From the NCBI GenBank assembly GCA_011033025.1, contig WFMF01000258.1:1-64000 (forward strand): a stretch of DNA of 64,000 nt, read 5' to 3'. Below the pieces are notes generated by a model. It was not told where the DNA came from, searched no databases, and worked only from the letters and a program-made list of their open reading frames with translations. A program made the position numbers and the translations under genes. How positions within the stretch are numbered: the stretch's first letter is position 1; each line of letters begins with the position of its first letter. Of the stretch, positions 21,401-36,400 are shown piece after piece. This DNA comes from Beroe forskalii. Lineage: Eukaryota; Ctenophora; Nuda; Beroida; Beroidae.

Positions 21401-24400
21401 GGGTCTCGCTAGGGCCTGACATCATGGCTAAGAGTGAGGGTCTCGCTAGGGCCTGACATCATGGCGGCTAAGAGTGAGGGTCTCGCTAGGGCCTGACATC
21501 ATGGCTAAGAGTGAGGGTCTCGCTAGGGCCTGACATCATCCAGCTAAGAGTGAGGGTCTCTCTAGGGCCTGACATCATGGCAAAGAGTGAGGGTCTCTCT
21601 AGGGCCTGACATCATGGCTGAGAGTGAGGGTCTCGCTAGGACATCATGGCAAAGAGTGGAGTCTCTCTAGGGCCTGACATCATGGCTAAGAGTGGAGTCT
21701 CTCTAGGGCCTGACATCATGGCTAAGAGTGGGGTCTCTCTAGGGCCTGACATCATGGCAAAGAGTGGGGGTCTCGCTAGGGCCTGACATCATGGCTAAGA
21801 GTGAGGGTCTCGCTAGGGCCTGACATCATGGCTAAGAGTGAGGGTCTCGCTAGGGCCTGACATCATGGCTAAGAGTGAGGGTCTCGCTAGGGCCTGACAT
21901 CATGGCTAAGAGTGAGGGTCTCGCTAGGGCCTGACATCATCCAGCTAAGAGTGAGGGTCTCGCTAGGGCCTGACATCATGGCTAAGAGTGAGGGTCTCGC
22001 TAGGGCCTGACATCATGGCTTAGAGTGAGGGTCTCGCTAGAGCCTGACATCATGGCTGAGAGTGAGGGTCTCGCTAGGGCCTGACATCATGGCTAAGAGT
22101 GAGGGTCTCGCTAGGGCCTGACATCATGGCTAAGAGTGAGGGTCTCGCTAGGACATCATGGCTAAGAGTGAGGGTCTCTCTAGGGCCTGACATCATGGCT
22201 AAGAGTGAGGGTCTCGCTAGGGCCTGACATCATGGCTAAGAGTGAGGGTCTCGCTAGGGCCTGACATCATGGCTAAGAGTGAGGGTCTCGCTAGGGCCTG
22301 ACATCATCCAGCTAAGAGTGAGGGTCTCGCTAGAGCCTGACATCATGGCTGAGAGTGAGGGTCTCGCTAGGGCCTGACATCATGGCTAAGAGTGAGGGTC
22401 TCTCTAGGGCCTGACATCATGGCTAAGAGTGAGGGTCTCGCTAGGGCCTGACATCATGGCTGAGAGTGAGGGTCTCGCTAGGGCCTGACATCATGGCTAA
22501 GAGTGAGGGTCTCGCTAGGGCCTGACATCATGGTTTAAGAGTGAGGGTCTCGCTAGGGCCTGACATCATGGCTAAGAGTGAGGGTCTCGCTAGGGCCTGA
22601 CATCATGGCTAAGAGTGAGGGTCTCGCTAGGGCCTGACATCATGGCTAAGAGTGAGGGTCTCGCTAGGGCCTGACATCATGGCTAAGAGTGAGGGTCTCT
22701 TAGGCCTGACATCATCCAGCTAAGAGTGAGGGTCCTGCTAGAGCCTGACATCATGGCTGAGAGTGAGGGTCTCGTTAGGGCCTGACATCATGGCTAAGAG
22801 TGAGGGTCTCTCTAGGGCCTGACATCATGGCTAAGAGTGAGGGTCTCGCTAGGGCCTGACATCATGGCTGAGAGTGAGGGTCTCTCTAGGGCCTGACATC
22901 ATGGCTAAGAGTGAGGGTCTCGCTAGGGCCTGACATCATCCAGCTAAGAGTGAGGGTCTCGCTAGGGCCTGACATCATCCAGCTAAGAGTGAGGGTCTCA
23001 CAGAGCCTGACATCATGGCTGAGAGTGAGGGTCTCGCTAGGGCCTGACATCATGGCTAAGAGTGAGGGTCTCGCTAGGGCCTGACATCATGGCTAAGAGT
23101 GAGGGTCTCGCTAGGGCCTGACATCATGGCTAAGAGTGAGGGTCTCTCTAGGGCCTGACATCATCCAGCTAAGAGTGAGGGTCTCGCTAGAGCCTGACAT
23201 CATGGCTGAGAGTGAGGGTCTCGCTAGGGCCTGACATCATGGCTAAGAGTGAGGGTCTCGCTAGGGCCTGACATCATGGCTAAGAGTGAGGGTCTCGCTA
23301 GGGCCTGACATCATGGCTAAGAGTGAGGGTCTCGCTAGGGCCTGACATCATGGCTAAGAGTGAGGGTCTCGCTAGGGCCTGACATCATGGCTAAGAGTGA
23401 GGGTCTCGCTAGGGCCTGACATCATGGCTAAGAGCGAGGGTCTCGCTAGAGCCTGACATCATGGCTGAGAGTGAGGGTCTCGCTAGGGCCTGACATCATG
23501 GCTAAGAGTGAGGGTCTCGCTAGGGCCTGACATCATGGCTAAGAGTGAGGGTCTCGCTAGGGCCTGACATCATGGCTAAGAGTGAGGGTCTCGCTAGGGC
23601 CTGACATCATCGCTGAGAGTGAGGGTCTCGCTAGGGCCTGACAATCTGACATCATGGCTAAGAGTGAGGGTCTCTCTAGGGCCTGACATCATGGCTAAGA
23701 GTGAGGGTCTCTCTAGGGCCTGACATCATGGCTGAGAGTGAGGGTCTCGCTAGAGCCTGACATCATGGCTAAGAGTGAGGGTCTCGCTAGGGCCTGACAT
23801 CATGGCTAAGAGTGAGGGTCTCGCTAGAGCCTGACATCATGGCTAAGAGTGAGGGTCTCTCTAGGGCCTGACATCATGGCAAAGAGTGAGGGTCTCGCTA
23901 GGGCCTGACATCATCGCTGAGAGTGAGGGTCTCGCTAGGGCCTGACAATCTGACATCATGGCTAAGAGTGAGGGTCTCTCTAGGGCCTGACATCATGGCT
24001 AAGAGTGAGGGTCTCTCTAGGGCCTGACATCATGGCTGAGAGTGAGGGTCTCGCTAGAGCCTGACATCATGGCTAAGAGTGAGGGTCCTAGGCCTGACAT
24101 CATGGCTAAGAGTGAGGGTCTCGCTAGAGCCTGACATCATGGCTAAGAGTGAGGGTCTCGCTAGGGCCTGACATCATCGCTGAGAGTGAGGGTCTCGCTA
24201 GGGCCTGACAATCTGACATCATGGCTAAGAGTGAGGGTCTCTCTAGGGCCTGGCCTCATGGCTAAGAGTGAGGGTCTCGCTAGGGCCTGACATCATGGCT
24301 AAGAGTGAGGGTCTCGCTAGGGCCTGACATCATGGCTAAGAGTGAGGGTCTCTCTAGGACCTGACATCATGGCTAAGAGTGAGGGTCTCGCTAGGACATC

Positions 24401-27400
24401 ATGGCTTAGAGTGAGGGTCTCGCTAGGACATCATTGCTGTTATGGCCGAATGAGCTATTAAGCTATTATATCTCACAGCTCATTGAGACTTTATATTACC
24501 AGAAAATGAACTTCTAACATCTACTTATAACATCTACATAAGATCTGGTTGAGGGTATTATAATATTATTATCAGTAATAAGCCCTGGAAATTACAACCA
24601 TGGTGATCCTGGAATTTCTCTGAAAGAGTCGCCACACGGAACCTTACATTTACTGCTTTGTGCTCTGTTTCCAATATCCAATAATCCCAAGATAGAAATA
24701 TAACCCGCTTCATTTAGCAGCCTGCCCCAGACAAAGGACGGCATTATAGCATGGGGCCCTGTGACGTTACTGTGACGTACCTCGTAAACACCAGCACATC
24801 ACGTGCCCCTAAAAAAGAAGGAGTGTCATTTCAAGAGCTACATGAAGTGAGTTAGTGAGGAGGCAGCTACGTCATTACTATAGCTCAATGTAGTGAGTTA
24901 GTGAGGAGGAAACTACACTTCTGAGCATGGAGCATTGGAGCAATATCACATGACCTAGTAAAACAAAGGTGTACACTACCCTCAGAGCTCACTCACAGCT
25001 AGCTCACTCACAGCTAGCTCACTCACAGCTAGCTCACTCACAGCTAGCTCACTCACAGCTAGCTCACTCACAGCTAGCTCACTCACAGCTAGCTCACTCA
25101 AGGCTCACTCACAGCTAGCTCACCACAGCCAGCTACACTATCACAGCCAGCTCACTCACAGCTAGCTACCTCACAGCTAGCTCACTCACAGCTAGCTCAC
25201 TCACAGCTAGCTCACTCACAGCTAGCTCACTCAAGGCTCACTCACAGCTAGCTCACTCACAGCTAGCTCACTCACAGCTAGCTCACTCACAGCTAGCTCA
25301 CTCACACAGCTCACCTCAAGGCCCACCACAGCTCAGCTCACTAAGGCTCACCACAGCCAGCTCACTGCACAGCCAGCTCACCACAGCTAGCTCACCACAG
25401 CCAGCTCACCACAGCTAGCTCCACTACAGCCAGCTCACTCACAGCTAGCTCACTCACAGCTAGCTCACTCACAGCTAGCTCACTCACAGCTAGCTCACTC
25501 ACAGCTAGCTCACTCAAGGCTCACTTATAGAGCAAGCTCACTTAGAGCAATAGAGCAAGCTCACTTAGAACTAGCTCACTCAAGGCTCACCTAGAGCTAG
25601 CTCACTCACAGCTAGCTCACTCACAGCTAGCTCACTCACAGCTAGCTCACTTAGAGCTAGCTCACTCACAGCTAGCTCACTTAGAGCTAGCTCACTCACA
25701 GCTAGCTCACTCACAGCTAGCTCACTTAGAGCTAGCTCACTTAGAGCTAGCTCACTCACAGCTAGCTCACTCAAGGCTCACTTATAGAGCAAGCTCACTT
25801 AGAGCAATAGAGCAAGCTCACTTAGAACTAGCTCACTCACAGCTAGCTCACTCAAGGCTCACTCACAGCTAGCTCATTCAAGGCTCACTCACAGCTAGCT
25901 CACTCAAGGCTCACTTAGAGCTAGCTCACTCACAGCTAGCTCACAGCTAGCTCACTCAAGGCTCACTTAGAGCAAGCTCACTTGGAGCTAGAGGTGCTGC
26001 TGCAAATTATTATTAGAGTACAAAGTGTGTAATACGCTGCAAAACTCTGGCGCCTCTGACGCATCTATTAGATTCAGAGTCTTGACTAAAAAGAGTCAAA
26101 TGAGAGAAGCTGAATTCTGTGTTAAGAAATGTTGCAATGCAAAGCATTGAGATACTCATGCTGAAAAAGCTCTATGTAAAGTGATCTTTATGTTCCATCG
26201 CGTAGCTATGAAAGGAACATATAATGACTGGATGGGGCCAGAGAATAAGATGGTCGAGAAGCTTAGAAAGATATCTTAGAACCGCTGTAACCAACCAGGC
26301 ATTTGCATAAAAAGGAGCGCCACCAAGTAAAATAGTAAAATATAATGTGGGTTTCGTGGAAACCACAGCCCAAGCATAATATAATGCGTTGTGGTTTGTG
26401 TTAAAGTCAGGATCTCATGGCGTAGGCCGTAGATTGCAGTATTGTGCGAACTGATTACTCTGCGCGGAAACTAATTAGAACAAACTGATTAGCACAACTT
26501 AATTAGAAAACTCTGAGGAAAGAGTCACAGCTCACTGATTAGGTTCACACTCCATGGGAAGGCTAGAAGACTTCCAGCGAATTCTATTATTTTGAAAGCT
26601 TCCTCAGCTCGATTAATTGGTTCTCCACTTTACACTTGCCATAAGCTGCTTTATAGGCCAATGAGAGTGAATATTCGTTACGTTCATACCACATAAATAA
26701 TCATGTATATTTAGTATCTAAACAATGCTTTGTCTAACGTCACATGGTGAATGGTCTAACCTCGTTTAATACCCTCTCACCAGCAAGCCAAAGGAGCAGT
26801 GAATGAGCATGATGTCACATTGTCACGCGCTTGGTTTAGGGCGGTGAGTTGATGACGTCACCATTCACTCCTTTCTGAGGAGTGTTAGAAAATAAAGCTC
26901 TCCCTCAGACCTTCATAAACGTCATCAGCACACCACTCTAACATTGATAATGACGTCACCAGCACACCTCTATTAACTGTATTACCTTCAGGAGACCTGA
27001 TTACAATAGTAGTTAAGCGGAATGAGAGGTCCCAAAAAGCAGAGAGAGATCCTCAGTGAGTGAGAAGCTACTAATACTCGAATACTCAAATACACGAGGT
27101 GTAAACAGTAAACACATGATCATGGCTTATAGAAGGGGAGGGGAGGAGAGTAGGGCTAGTGTTTGCAATAAGAAGAGAAGGTCCTGTATTGCATATAACA
27201 TGGTCAGTAGTCCCAGACTCTCCCAGGCGGCTAGAAGGCAGTACTGAATTACAAGCAGTCCCCAAGTAGATGCAATGGAATTGTACTAGGTATCATAGCT
27301 CCAATTGCGCCAACAGAGAGCTTATCAGGGCTTGCAGTGGAAAGAGGGCCTGAAGTGGGTAAATAGGGGGCTGAGCATGGAGCTGACAGGTGAGCAGAAT

Positions 27401-30400
27401 GAAGTGTAAAGCATTCTGCTTCATACTCCATTGAGGTGTGAACCTCACACCCTGTTTAAACTGGATGTCCTCCGAGACTTGAGATGCTAGTGGGCAGTGT
27501 GCGTCACTACTTCACTATTTCTGAGGAACCCCCGCTCACCCCTGAATATCCAGCCAGAAGCAGGAGTATTATATCTTTATAAAGGAGTAGGAGTATATTA
27601 TAAAGGAGTAGGGGTATATTATGAAGGAGCAGCAGGTGCTTCTCACAAGTACAATACAGGCTGAGATTGCCGTGAATTAACAGCTCCGTAATCCACCGTG
27701 TCACGTCACTCTACGGAGAATGCTGTGAGTAAACAGGGTCATTCTACAGAGAGGGAGTTATATGAGGTATTGTCTCCTTGTCTAGAGCTGCAATTAACAT
27801 TCCAAATAATGTACCACACTACCACACTACCACCTTACCACAGTTTAATGGGACTTTCAGTGCAGCCCTCGTACAGGAAATGTTTGGCTCTATCAATTAA
27901 AGAGGTCAATTGTTGCCTCCACACGGCAAGTGCCCAGAAAATAAAGTCCATCCAAAGTAATATTCCTGGCCCTGTAGAGGGATAGCTACATTAGAGCTTT
28001 GTAGAGGCTAGAGCAGTAGAGGGGTAGGTACAGTGGAGCGTTAGATTCAAATGAAAATACCAAAGATCTTGGTTTCATGGACACAAGATGCAGCGCGTAG
28101 CTTTATTGCTAAAATTGATGACTCCAGGATAATTGGATAAGCTTCTGATCCAGTCTGTGAATACCTGAATACAGCCTCTACAGTGTCTAATGTCTAACTG
28201 TAGGTATCAACAATGCAATTTGTTGTGTGATTCCGACTACTGAAGTATAGTAATCAGTTCCAACGTGCCAGCATAATTCCTGTAATTGCGTAGTGAGGAG
28301 TCAATTAGTGCGACATTACGCGGCATTGTTCAATTAGTGTTCCACTGCGCGTAAGCGTAACGCGACTGTACAGTGTACACTTTACAATGTTAAATGTATA
28401 ATTGAAAATTTTAGTTTGTACGAGTAAAAGTTGTAAACGTGTATATTGTACTGTGTAGAGTGTCCATTGCGCGCAACACGAGTACTTTGTACAGTGTACT
28501 CTCTAGGTATTGTGTACAGAGTGAACCATACGGTAAATTGAGCGATCCGTCGGCCGATCACGTTTTTTCAGGCCAGTTTACGCCAGTATCGCGCCAGTTA
28601 TCAGGCCTACTCACGAATTATCGCACCGTAATTATCGCGCCGAAAAATGACAATATTTTCAAACACAAGGAAATGTTTTAAATCAAGACCGAAGGTACTG
28701 TTTGCTCAACTGTGTGCCAATGCGCCATCGTTGTACGCACTGTTCTAACACGCCATAATAAATTGATATGGCCTGCTGCTGCGTCCTGGCTGAAATTCAG
28801 ATATCGGCATACTGGCATACAGTGCGCAATAATTTATTGCACACGGTACCCTGGTGCCTATAGGGTTTTTGAAGACATAGCATAAACACGCTTGGAAGGT
28901 GCATAATGTATAATTACAAAATTATGTACTGTGTACAGTGTACATTGCGCGCAACACGAATACTTTGTACTGTGATACTGGCGCGATACTGGCGTGATAC
29001 TGGCCTCGACGGATCGCTCAATTTACCAACCATACACATTACACAATGCCGCTTACAGTGTACAGTGTATTATGTACACTGTACAGTGTATCAACTATGA
29101 AGGTGTAAATTTTGTATATTTTATCTACAATATCATTTTGTGAGTGGGTGTGATTGTGCAACATATTCACTACATTAAATGTAAAGTATAAATTTAACAC
29201 TTCTGCAAACTGTTAAACTGTGTGATATTAATATATTATTCAGCTGAAAGTGGAGCACTTGAGTTATATTTAGAAACTCTCCGCACTTCATTGAAAGACT
29301 GAAACTCACACTATTCACTGCATATTATTAAAATATTAAACGGGTGCCCTGCGAGAACAGCAGGAGGTTTAGAGTGACGTCTGACGTCATTATCAGGGGC
29401 TAGCTCGGGTTATTGCTGACATCACCCGGCATTGGATATACTCATATATCCCACTGTGAAGGGTGTTCCCAGACTGAGTTCCGCAGCAATTACATTCACA
29501 GAAAGATATCCTGACGTCACGCGCATAAATTCCTTTTAATATTCTAGTCATTTATTGGAGACCAGGAATAGTACATATTATAGTCATTTATTGGAGACCA
29601 GGAACAATTCGGACAAATCTAGTCCTCACTTGAGAGCTATCCATTAGGGATGGTAGCTAGGCTGGTAGTGAGGGAACAGTGAGGGAAAAGGAACGTAAAA
29701 TGGTGAGAGGTGAGCTGGCTGTTTTGAGAGGAATATTAGAAGTAGGTAATATTACTCTAGAAGCAATGTTAGAAGTAATATTCTAATTTTAGAAATAATA
29801 TTAAGATAATAGAATTTACCGCAGGGTTGGTATTTTAATGCGCGCTTTAAGCCCCCGCTGATGGAGCGTGCAGTACGTACAGTAGTATATTGCGCAGAAA
29901 TAGCGCATCTTACACTGCGCAACCTTACACTCACACACTAAAACGTCAGATGGTGATGCGCTATTCCTGTGCGACTCAGAGTGACGCACGACTGACGCAG
30001 AGCTCACGCACTATAGCACAGAGAATTCCTCAGGTTTTTGTTATAGCACCGCATAGCTGTACGCAAGGAATGTCAAAAACTGGCTGAGAGTCGGCATGAC
30101 AATTTTCTAATTCTCATATTATTACTCAAGCTGACAGATACGACAGGGCTTGCGAGAGAAATTATTATAAAGGAGTGTTGTAAAGTATTTATAAAGGAGT
30201 ATTATTTTATTTTTTGCGACATTCCTGGACTTTTATTATTAGCTGAAGTCAGCACGAAAGATTCCGGGTTTCAAATTTCACTTGTCTCATCACACCACTC
30301 AAGGGAAGAAGGGACTGTGAATCGGAGCGATTAGAAGAGAAGTCACGAGCCCCATGTGATTGCTGGCAAAAACCATACATTGTACATTAAACATTGTACA

Positions 30401-33400
30401 TTGTATATTGTACATTGTACAAATCATACCTCAAATGTGAAGGGGAAGGCCCTTTCTGCGCCGAGTTTCTTTAGAAGTTTCTCCTGGATCTTTGTAGTGC
30501 AGAAAGGAGAACCGCGCACAGGGTACACTTGCATGGAGTCCTGAAATAATAGAGGGTGGATGAGAGGGCTGCATTTTGCAGTGAATTAGCTGAAAATCAG
30601 AATTTATTGGAAATTATTCGTTAACATGCGACTCATGAACATCGCACCACTCCAATATCCTGAAACTGTAGAGTCGATAAGTGAGTTGCATAGTCCTGAA
30701 ACTGTAGAGTGGATTTTATGGCGAGATATCCAGCATTTTGTAGGTTACTAAGAGAGCTTACAACGGTGAGTTGATGACGTCATTATCAGGGTTTAGAGTG
30801 ATGTGTTGATGACATGTAATAGCCGAATGCCTGCGCAAGAAGACCACCTTGTCATCACAGTGTAGTCAGTACTTAAATGACACAGAACCTAAGAGCTGTA
30901 TCCACACTTTGCAAGATACACTGCTGGATATTCAGAACTTCAGCACTCGCATTCAATGGGTTCACACCTCACAGCTGTGTGAGAGTGTAAGTGTTTTACT
31001 CTGGAACGCAAGGTGTTTTCATTAGTATTTCACACATTGTACAGACTACACTGTACACAACACATGACGACCGGTGACAGTAAGCCTGAAATGAAACCTT
31101 GATAAACCTTGACAAGCTACTACACACTGTGTACAGTGTACACTGTGTACAGAATACACAGTGTACATTTTACACACAATACATACCACACAAAGTTAAA
31201 AGTTTTGGCACGCAGCCAGATGTTAGTTGGCACATTGTCTCTGACTGAAGCCCGTGTTACCACGCCAGGTTGTCAGCAACACTCACAGTTACATTTCAAG
31301 AGAACACGTTTCAGAGTGAGAGAGTGCATTTGCATTTAAAGAGTTTTGAGTTTACTCAGCTCACTCCACACAATTAGAATGTCAAACTGTGCGAAATATG
31401 TACATTACTAGATTGAAGGGTACACTTTACTGTGTACATCATGAGTTCAGCGTATACACGGTACATTAGTACCTACATGGGTTCAGCGTATACACGGTAC
31501 ATTAGTACACTGACCAAAGTGCCTAGAGTTTATCACAGCTCGGATTATTTCGGAGTAAGGTAGTTCGGACTCCGTACACTCTCGTCCCTCTTATTGTGCC
31601 GCGATACCATGTTCCTAATGCACCGGACATTTATTGTGTCGGGATTATATTTATCGCTTGAGAGCGAGAGATTGAACCCCCTAAGTGATCTGTATTAGCG
31701 AGGGCTGTGACGTGTGGTCCTGTGACGTGTCCGCACTGCAGTGCTAAATGCCCGTGCATTAGCACTCTCAGCTAAGAGAAACGATTGCGGAGGAGGTATT
31801 GAACAGGCAGTATTTAGAGTGAATTATTGGGGAGTGTATGACCCGACATTAGGGTATTAAACGCGGTGTCTATTTAGTGTGAATTGTTGGGGCGAAATCA
31901 GGTTGAATTATTGGGGTGAAATCAGAGTGAACTGAGCAATTAGTAATTTCAGCATTGGGAGGGGAGTAATATGCTAATATCTGCCACGATGTAGTCATAT
32001 GATTTGTTAGTGAAATGAGAAGCTTGAAGCAAATTAATACCCTCTGGCCTCTACCTTTGAGAGCGGTGCCGCCTGGACAATCTCACTAGAAAAGTGAGCA
32101 AGTATCAATTCATTATAAGCTCTATGCCTACGGGATTGTATTGCTGTCAGTGGCTTGAAAGAGACGGTACCTAATGGCTTTCTTTGAAAACGCACAAGAA
32201 CACTTCTAGATCCAGGTGTTTAGGAGGAAGCAGTCATGGCCAGTTCCAGAGCGCATTTCACCAATGTAGGTTTATAAGCGCCCTCTCACAGCTCGCACGT
32301 AGTGCACCAGTTTATTAATGAGTAGCATGGTGAGGTGGGTAGCATGACTACTGGCAGCCTGCCAAGTGAGGTGAGGTGAGTAGCATGACTACTGGCAGCC
32401 TGCCAAGTGAGGTGAGGTGAGTAGCATTTGCTACTGGCAGCCTGCCAAGTGAGGTGAGGTGAGTAGCATTTGCTACTGGCAGCCTGCCAATTGAGGTGAG
32501 GTGAGTAGCATGACTGCTGGCAGCCTGCCAAGTGAGGTGAGGTGAGTAGCATGACTACTTACAGCCTGCCAAGTGAGGTGAGGTGAGTAGCATGACTGCT
32601 GGCAGCCTGCCAAGTGAGGTGGGGTGAGTAGCATGACCACTGGCAGCCTGCCAAGTGAGGTGAGGTGAGTAGCATGACTACTGGCAGCCTGCCAAGTGAG
32701 GTGAGGTGAGTAGCATGACTACTGGCAGCCTGCCAAGTGAGGTGAGGTGAGAAGCATGACTACTTACAGCCTGCCAAGTGAGGTGAGGTGAGTAGCATGA
32801 CTACTGGTAGCCTGCCAAGTGAGGTGAGGTGAGTAGCATGACTACTGGCAGCCTGCCAAGTGAGGTGAGGTGAGTAGCATGACTACTGGCAGCCTGCCAA
32901 GTGAGGTGAGGTGAGTTGAGTAGCATGACTACTGGCAGCCTGCCAAGTGAGGTGAGGTGAGGTGAGTAGCATGACTATTGGCAGCCTGCCAAGTGCTAGT
33001 AGCATGACTATTGCAGGTAGTACCACGCACGTCAAGTATAACAAAGCGCATAATATGAGAATATGTAGCAGCTCTCAACTCAACACATTGTTACAGCAGC
33101 TCACTACTTTACATCACCATTTCAACACCACATTTCAACCCTCCCCCGGCCCCCATTACTTAAGTCTATGGTGGGTTAGAACTTTAGAGTTACACCGTGT
33201 GTAATCAGTTATCTGAGATTCATCAATCACCACTCAACACTGTTAAGTGGTGGATCGGCCCACGTACCATTTTGATGGTGTTCTGGGGATTGAGGAAGGG
33301 TGATTGTTTCACTCTAACTCTCTAAGAACTGGGACATGATACCTTTAAGTGGACATTGGTACTCTGCAGTACCTAATGTTGGGGTACATATTAACGATTA

Positions 33401-36400
33401 GCTGATTCTTTGCATCAGAATGTGGGTAGGCCATGCCTACCCACTTATTTGGCAGCCCCCGGGTTTAGAAGAAGTTGTGAAAGCCCCCCTCAGCACGCTT
33501 AATCCTCCCCGTCCCTCTGAAATCAGGCACTAAAGAGAACTATCTGCTGGTCGGTGGTTTCCATGAGCCGAAACATCTTCCGAAGTTATGATTTAGCAGC
33601 ATTTTTCTCTCTTTCCTTCTAAGCGCGTAAAGAACGCCAAATAGGCTGCTCGTATCATGTTTGCAACCCTTATGGCCGCATCTGCTACACCAGTTTTTAG
33701 TGTTCATTTGTCACCATGTGTTATAAGTACGTGTCTGTGTTATAAGTACGTGTGTGTGTTTAGAAGAGTGTGTTTTGAAGAGTGAGTGACGATATTCTCC
33801 AGATCAAAGTGCCGTCCACCATTAGAAACTCATTGAAAGTAGTTCCATGTAAGGCACCTCCAAAGCTCTACAACTCTCCTAGATACTTAGATAAACTCAC
33901 AATTAGACAATTAGGACTCCTCAGGAGTAAGATAGAGTCAGAGAACGTGAGAGGTTCCCAGTTCATGCTCACTGGGACTGCTCAGAGCTCAGGAATCAGT
34001 AAGATAGACAGTGTTACCCCTCCACAGGGTCACGACAGGAGTAAGAGAGAGTGACGATGTCATCACGTCATCACAAGACACAGAATGACGTTGCTATCAA
34101 AGGTCTGATGCTGCTTATCTTCCACATCTCTTTGATAATTCGAAGATATCTGGAGGTGTTGCCAACACATTTAAAGGTTAATAATGTAGCGATATATGAG
34201 TCGAGAGTGGCGTTGTAACCACAGGTTACAGTGGTGGTCAGGTGATGTCATCATCATGGGTTAGAGTGGTAAGTTGATGAAATTTAATTAATTTTTAACC
34301 GCCAATTCATCTCACTAGGCCTTTACCCTAGCTATGACAGCATGATCGAATGCTGGATGTAATAAAACGTTTATCAGAGTATATCAGATGTAATAAGGAC
34401 CACTTCAGGGATTTAAAGGAAGTCATATCCCGTATCAAATGAAATATTACTGTGGCAGGATGCACATTGATATAGGACATGGTTGATGGGAAATGGTTGT
34501 GATGTGAACTTCCACCACTAGAACAGTGTGTAATTCTGTTGAAAGCAGCAGACAATTTGATGGTCTGTAATAATCCACTGCTATAAGTTCCAATATTACT
34601 TATGATATAACACTTCCAATAGCTCAGCGCTGTTACATCAGGAGACTATTCGCATTCGTAGGTAATTACTTTACTTATTACTTATTAATATACTTAATTA
34701 ATGGCCATCCTCCCACAAAGGACTTGATATTATTAAAGCATACATAATGATATCATGAACAAACAATTAAACAGTAAACACAGTAACCAGATTGCACAGA
34801 GTTCAATTATTGGGGAAACTACTTTCTTTCTGATGAGGATTTTTGCAAACCTTTATCAACATCGAATTCATCAAATAAGTATTAAGTACAGGTAGAAATG
34901 TTTGGGGGGAAATACTTATCATTCTAGTTTATAAATCAAATTAGAGTTTAAAACAATATTAAATGCCCAGAAGGTACCTAGAAATATTTAACAGCTATTA
35001 AATTAATTTAAATTAGAATTTCAAACGTCGTCAGCTTTACCACATTTTTCACCTTATTCACTTGATGAAGATTTAGTCATTGGATGCTATGTTTTATAGT
35101 TTTATACTATGGAAATACTGTAAAGCCATTAATTTTCGCGAGGCATTAATTTTCGCGAATTTATTTGGAAAAGAAAATCCGCGAAAATATCAGACGTGAA
35201 GTTATTTTCAATTTTGAAGATAAATTTTGGAGTGTCTCATTAGAAACATTAAGCCCTCAACTTAGATCGCAGTATCGTTTACAAATGACATGCTGTAATG
35301 TCTGACAAACAGAGACACACTTAAGTAAACATAGACGAACAAGACACCTCATTACTGGGCTTTTGCCTTTATACAATCACCGGCTATCAACGTGTACAGC
35401 AATTAGCGAAAATGATAAATGGCCACGTACAAGCACTGGTTTATTTTTAAGGAATATTGAAATGCGTGAAAATTAAAACCGTGAAATTAGTCTGTTTTTA
35501 AAGAAACGCGAAAAATAGCACCCGCGAAAATATATGGCTTTACAGTAGGTAAATTGAATAAATTAATATTAATTTGATAATAATTAAAATGGTGAATTCG
35601 AATATGAAATCAGATTTTCACGACACAATCCATCGTCAGCTATCGAATATGTTTTAAACACTTCTTTTGTAGGGATTGGTTAGAACATACCTATCATCTG
35701 TCTGAAATGATATGGATAAATCTTGTCATTATGATCTAACAGATTGGATAAAATGGTCACGCTTGAATGCCAAAATCTTCCCAAGTGTTATTATATTAGA
35801 GATAGTCTAAGTGTGTAATAAGTAATTTACATTTATTTATTTATTTATTTATAACTATGTAAAGATAGAAGATGAATTAATTCATTGGATGAATTAAAGA
35901 ATTAAAGGCTTTGTGCTCCTTGCTCCATCAGACCCAGATGACACCCCCCATGATAATACGGGGTGTGTTTCCAGCACTGTTCTGTGTTCCCCGCACTGTT
36001 CTGTTCATCCAGATGACACGCCCCATGATAATACACAGTAGGGTGCTGGAAACACAACCCATGATAATATGGGGTGTGTTCCCCGCACTGCTCTGTGTTC
36101 CCCGCACTCTTCTGATCATCGCAGCAGTCCGCAGCAGTGCGTCACCCCTCAATCCGTTACAGCAGTGCGTCACCCCTCAATCCCTCGCAGCAGTGCGTCA
36201 CCTTAACGTCACCCACTCAAGCAACCCCACGTACACAAGCAATTAGAGGTGGAAGCAGGGCATATAATCGAGAGGAGTTACACAATACCAGAAACAACTG
36301 ACATAGAGTTTGTAACTACAATTGTCTTATATTTTAACAGCTATGGGGCCCCCAATCAAGATGGCCTCTGGTGCGCACCAAATAAAAGTTACTAAAAGAA

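Noticed and set aside
21059-25990. CRISPR-like repeats
   Set aside because: Units are directly adjacent with no unique spacers, in an intron of an animal gene; they are satellites.
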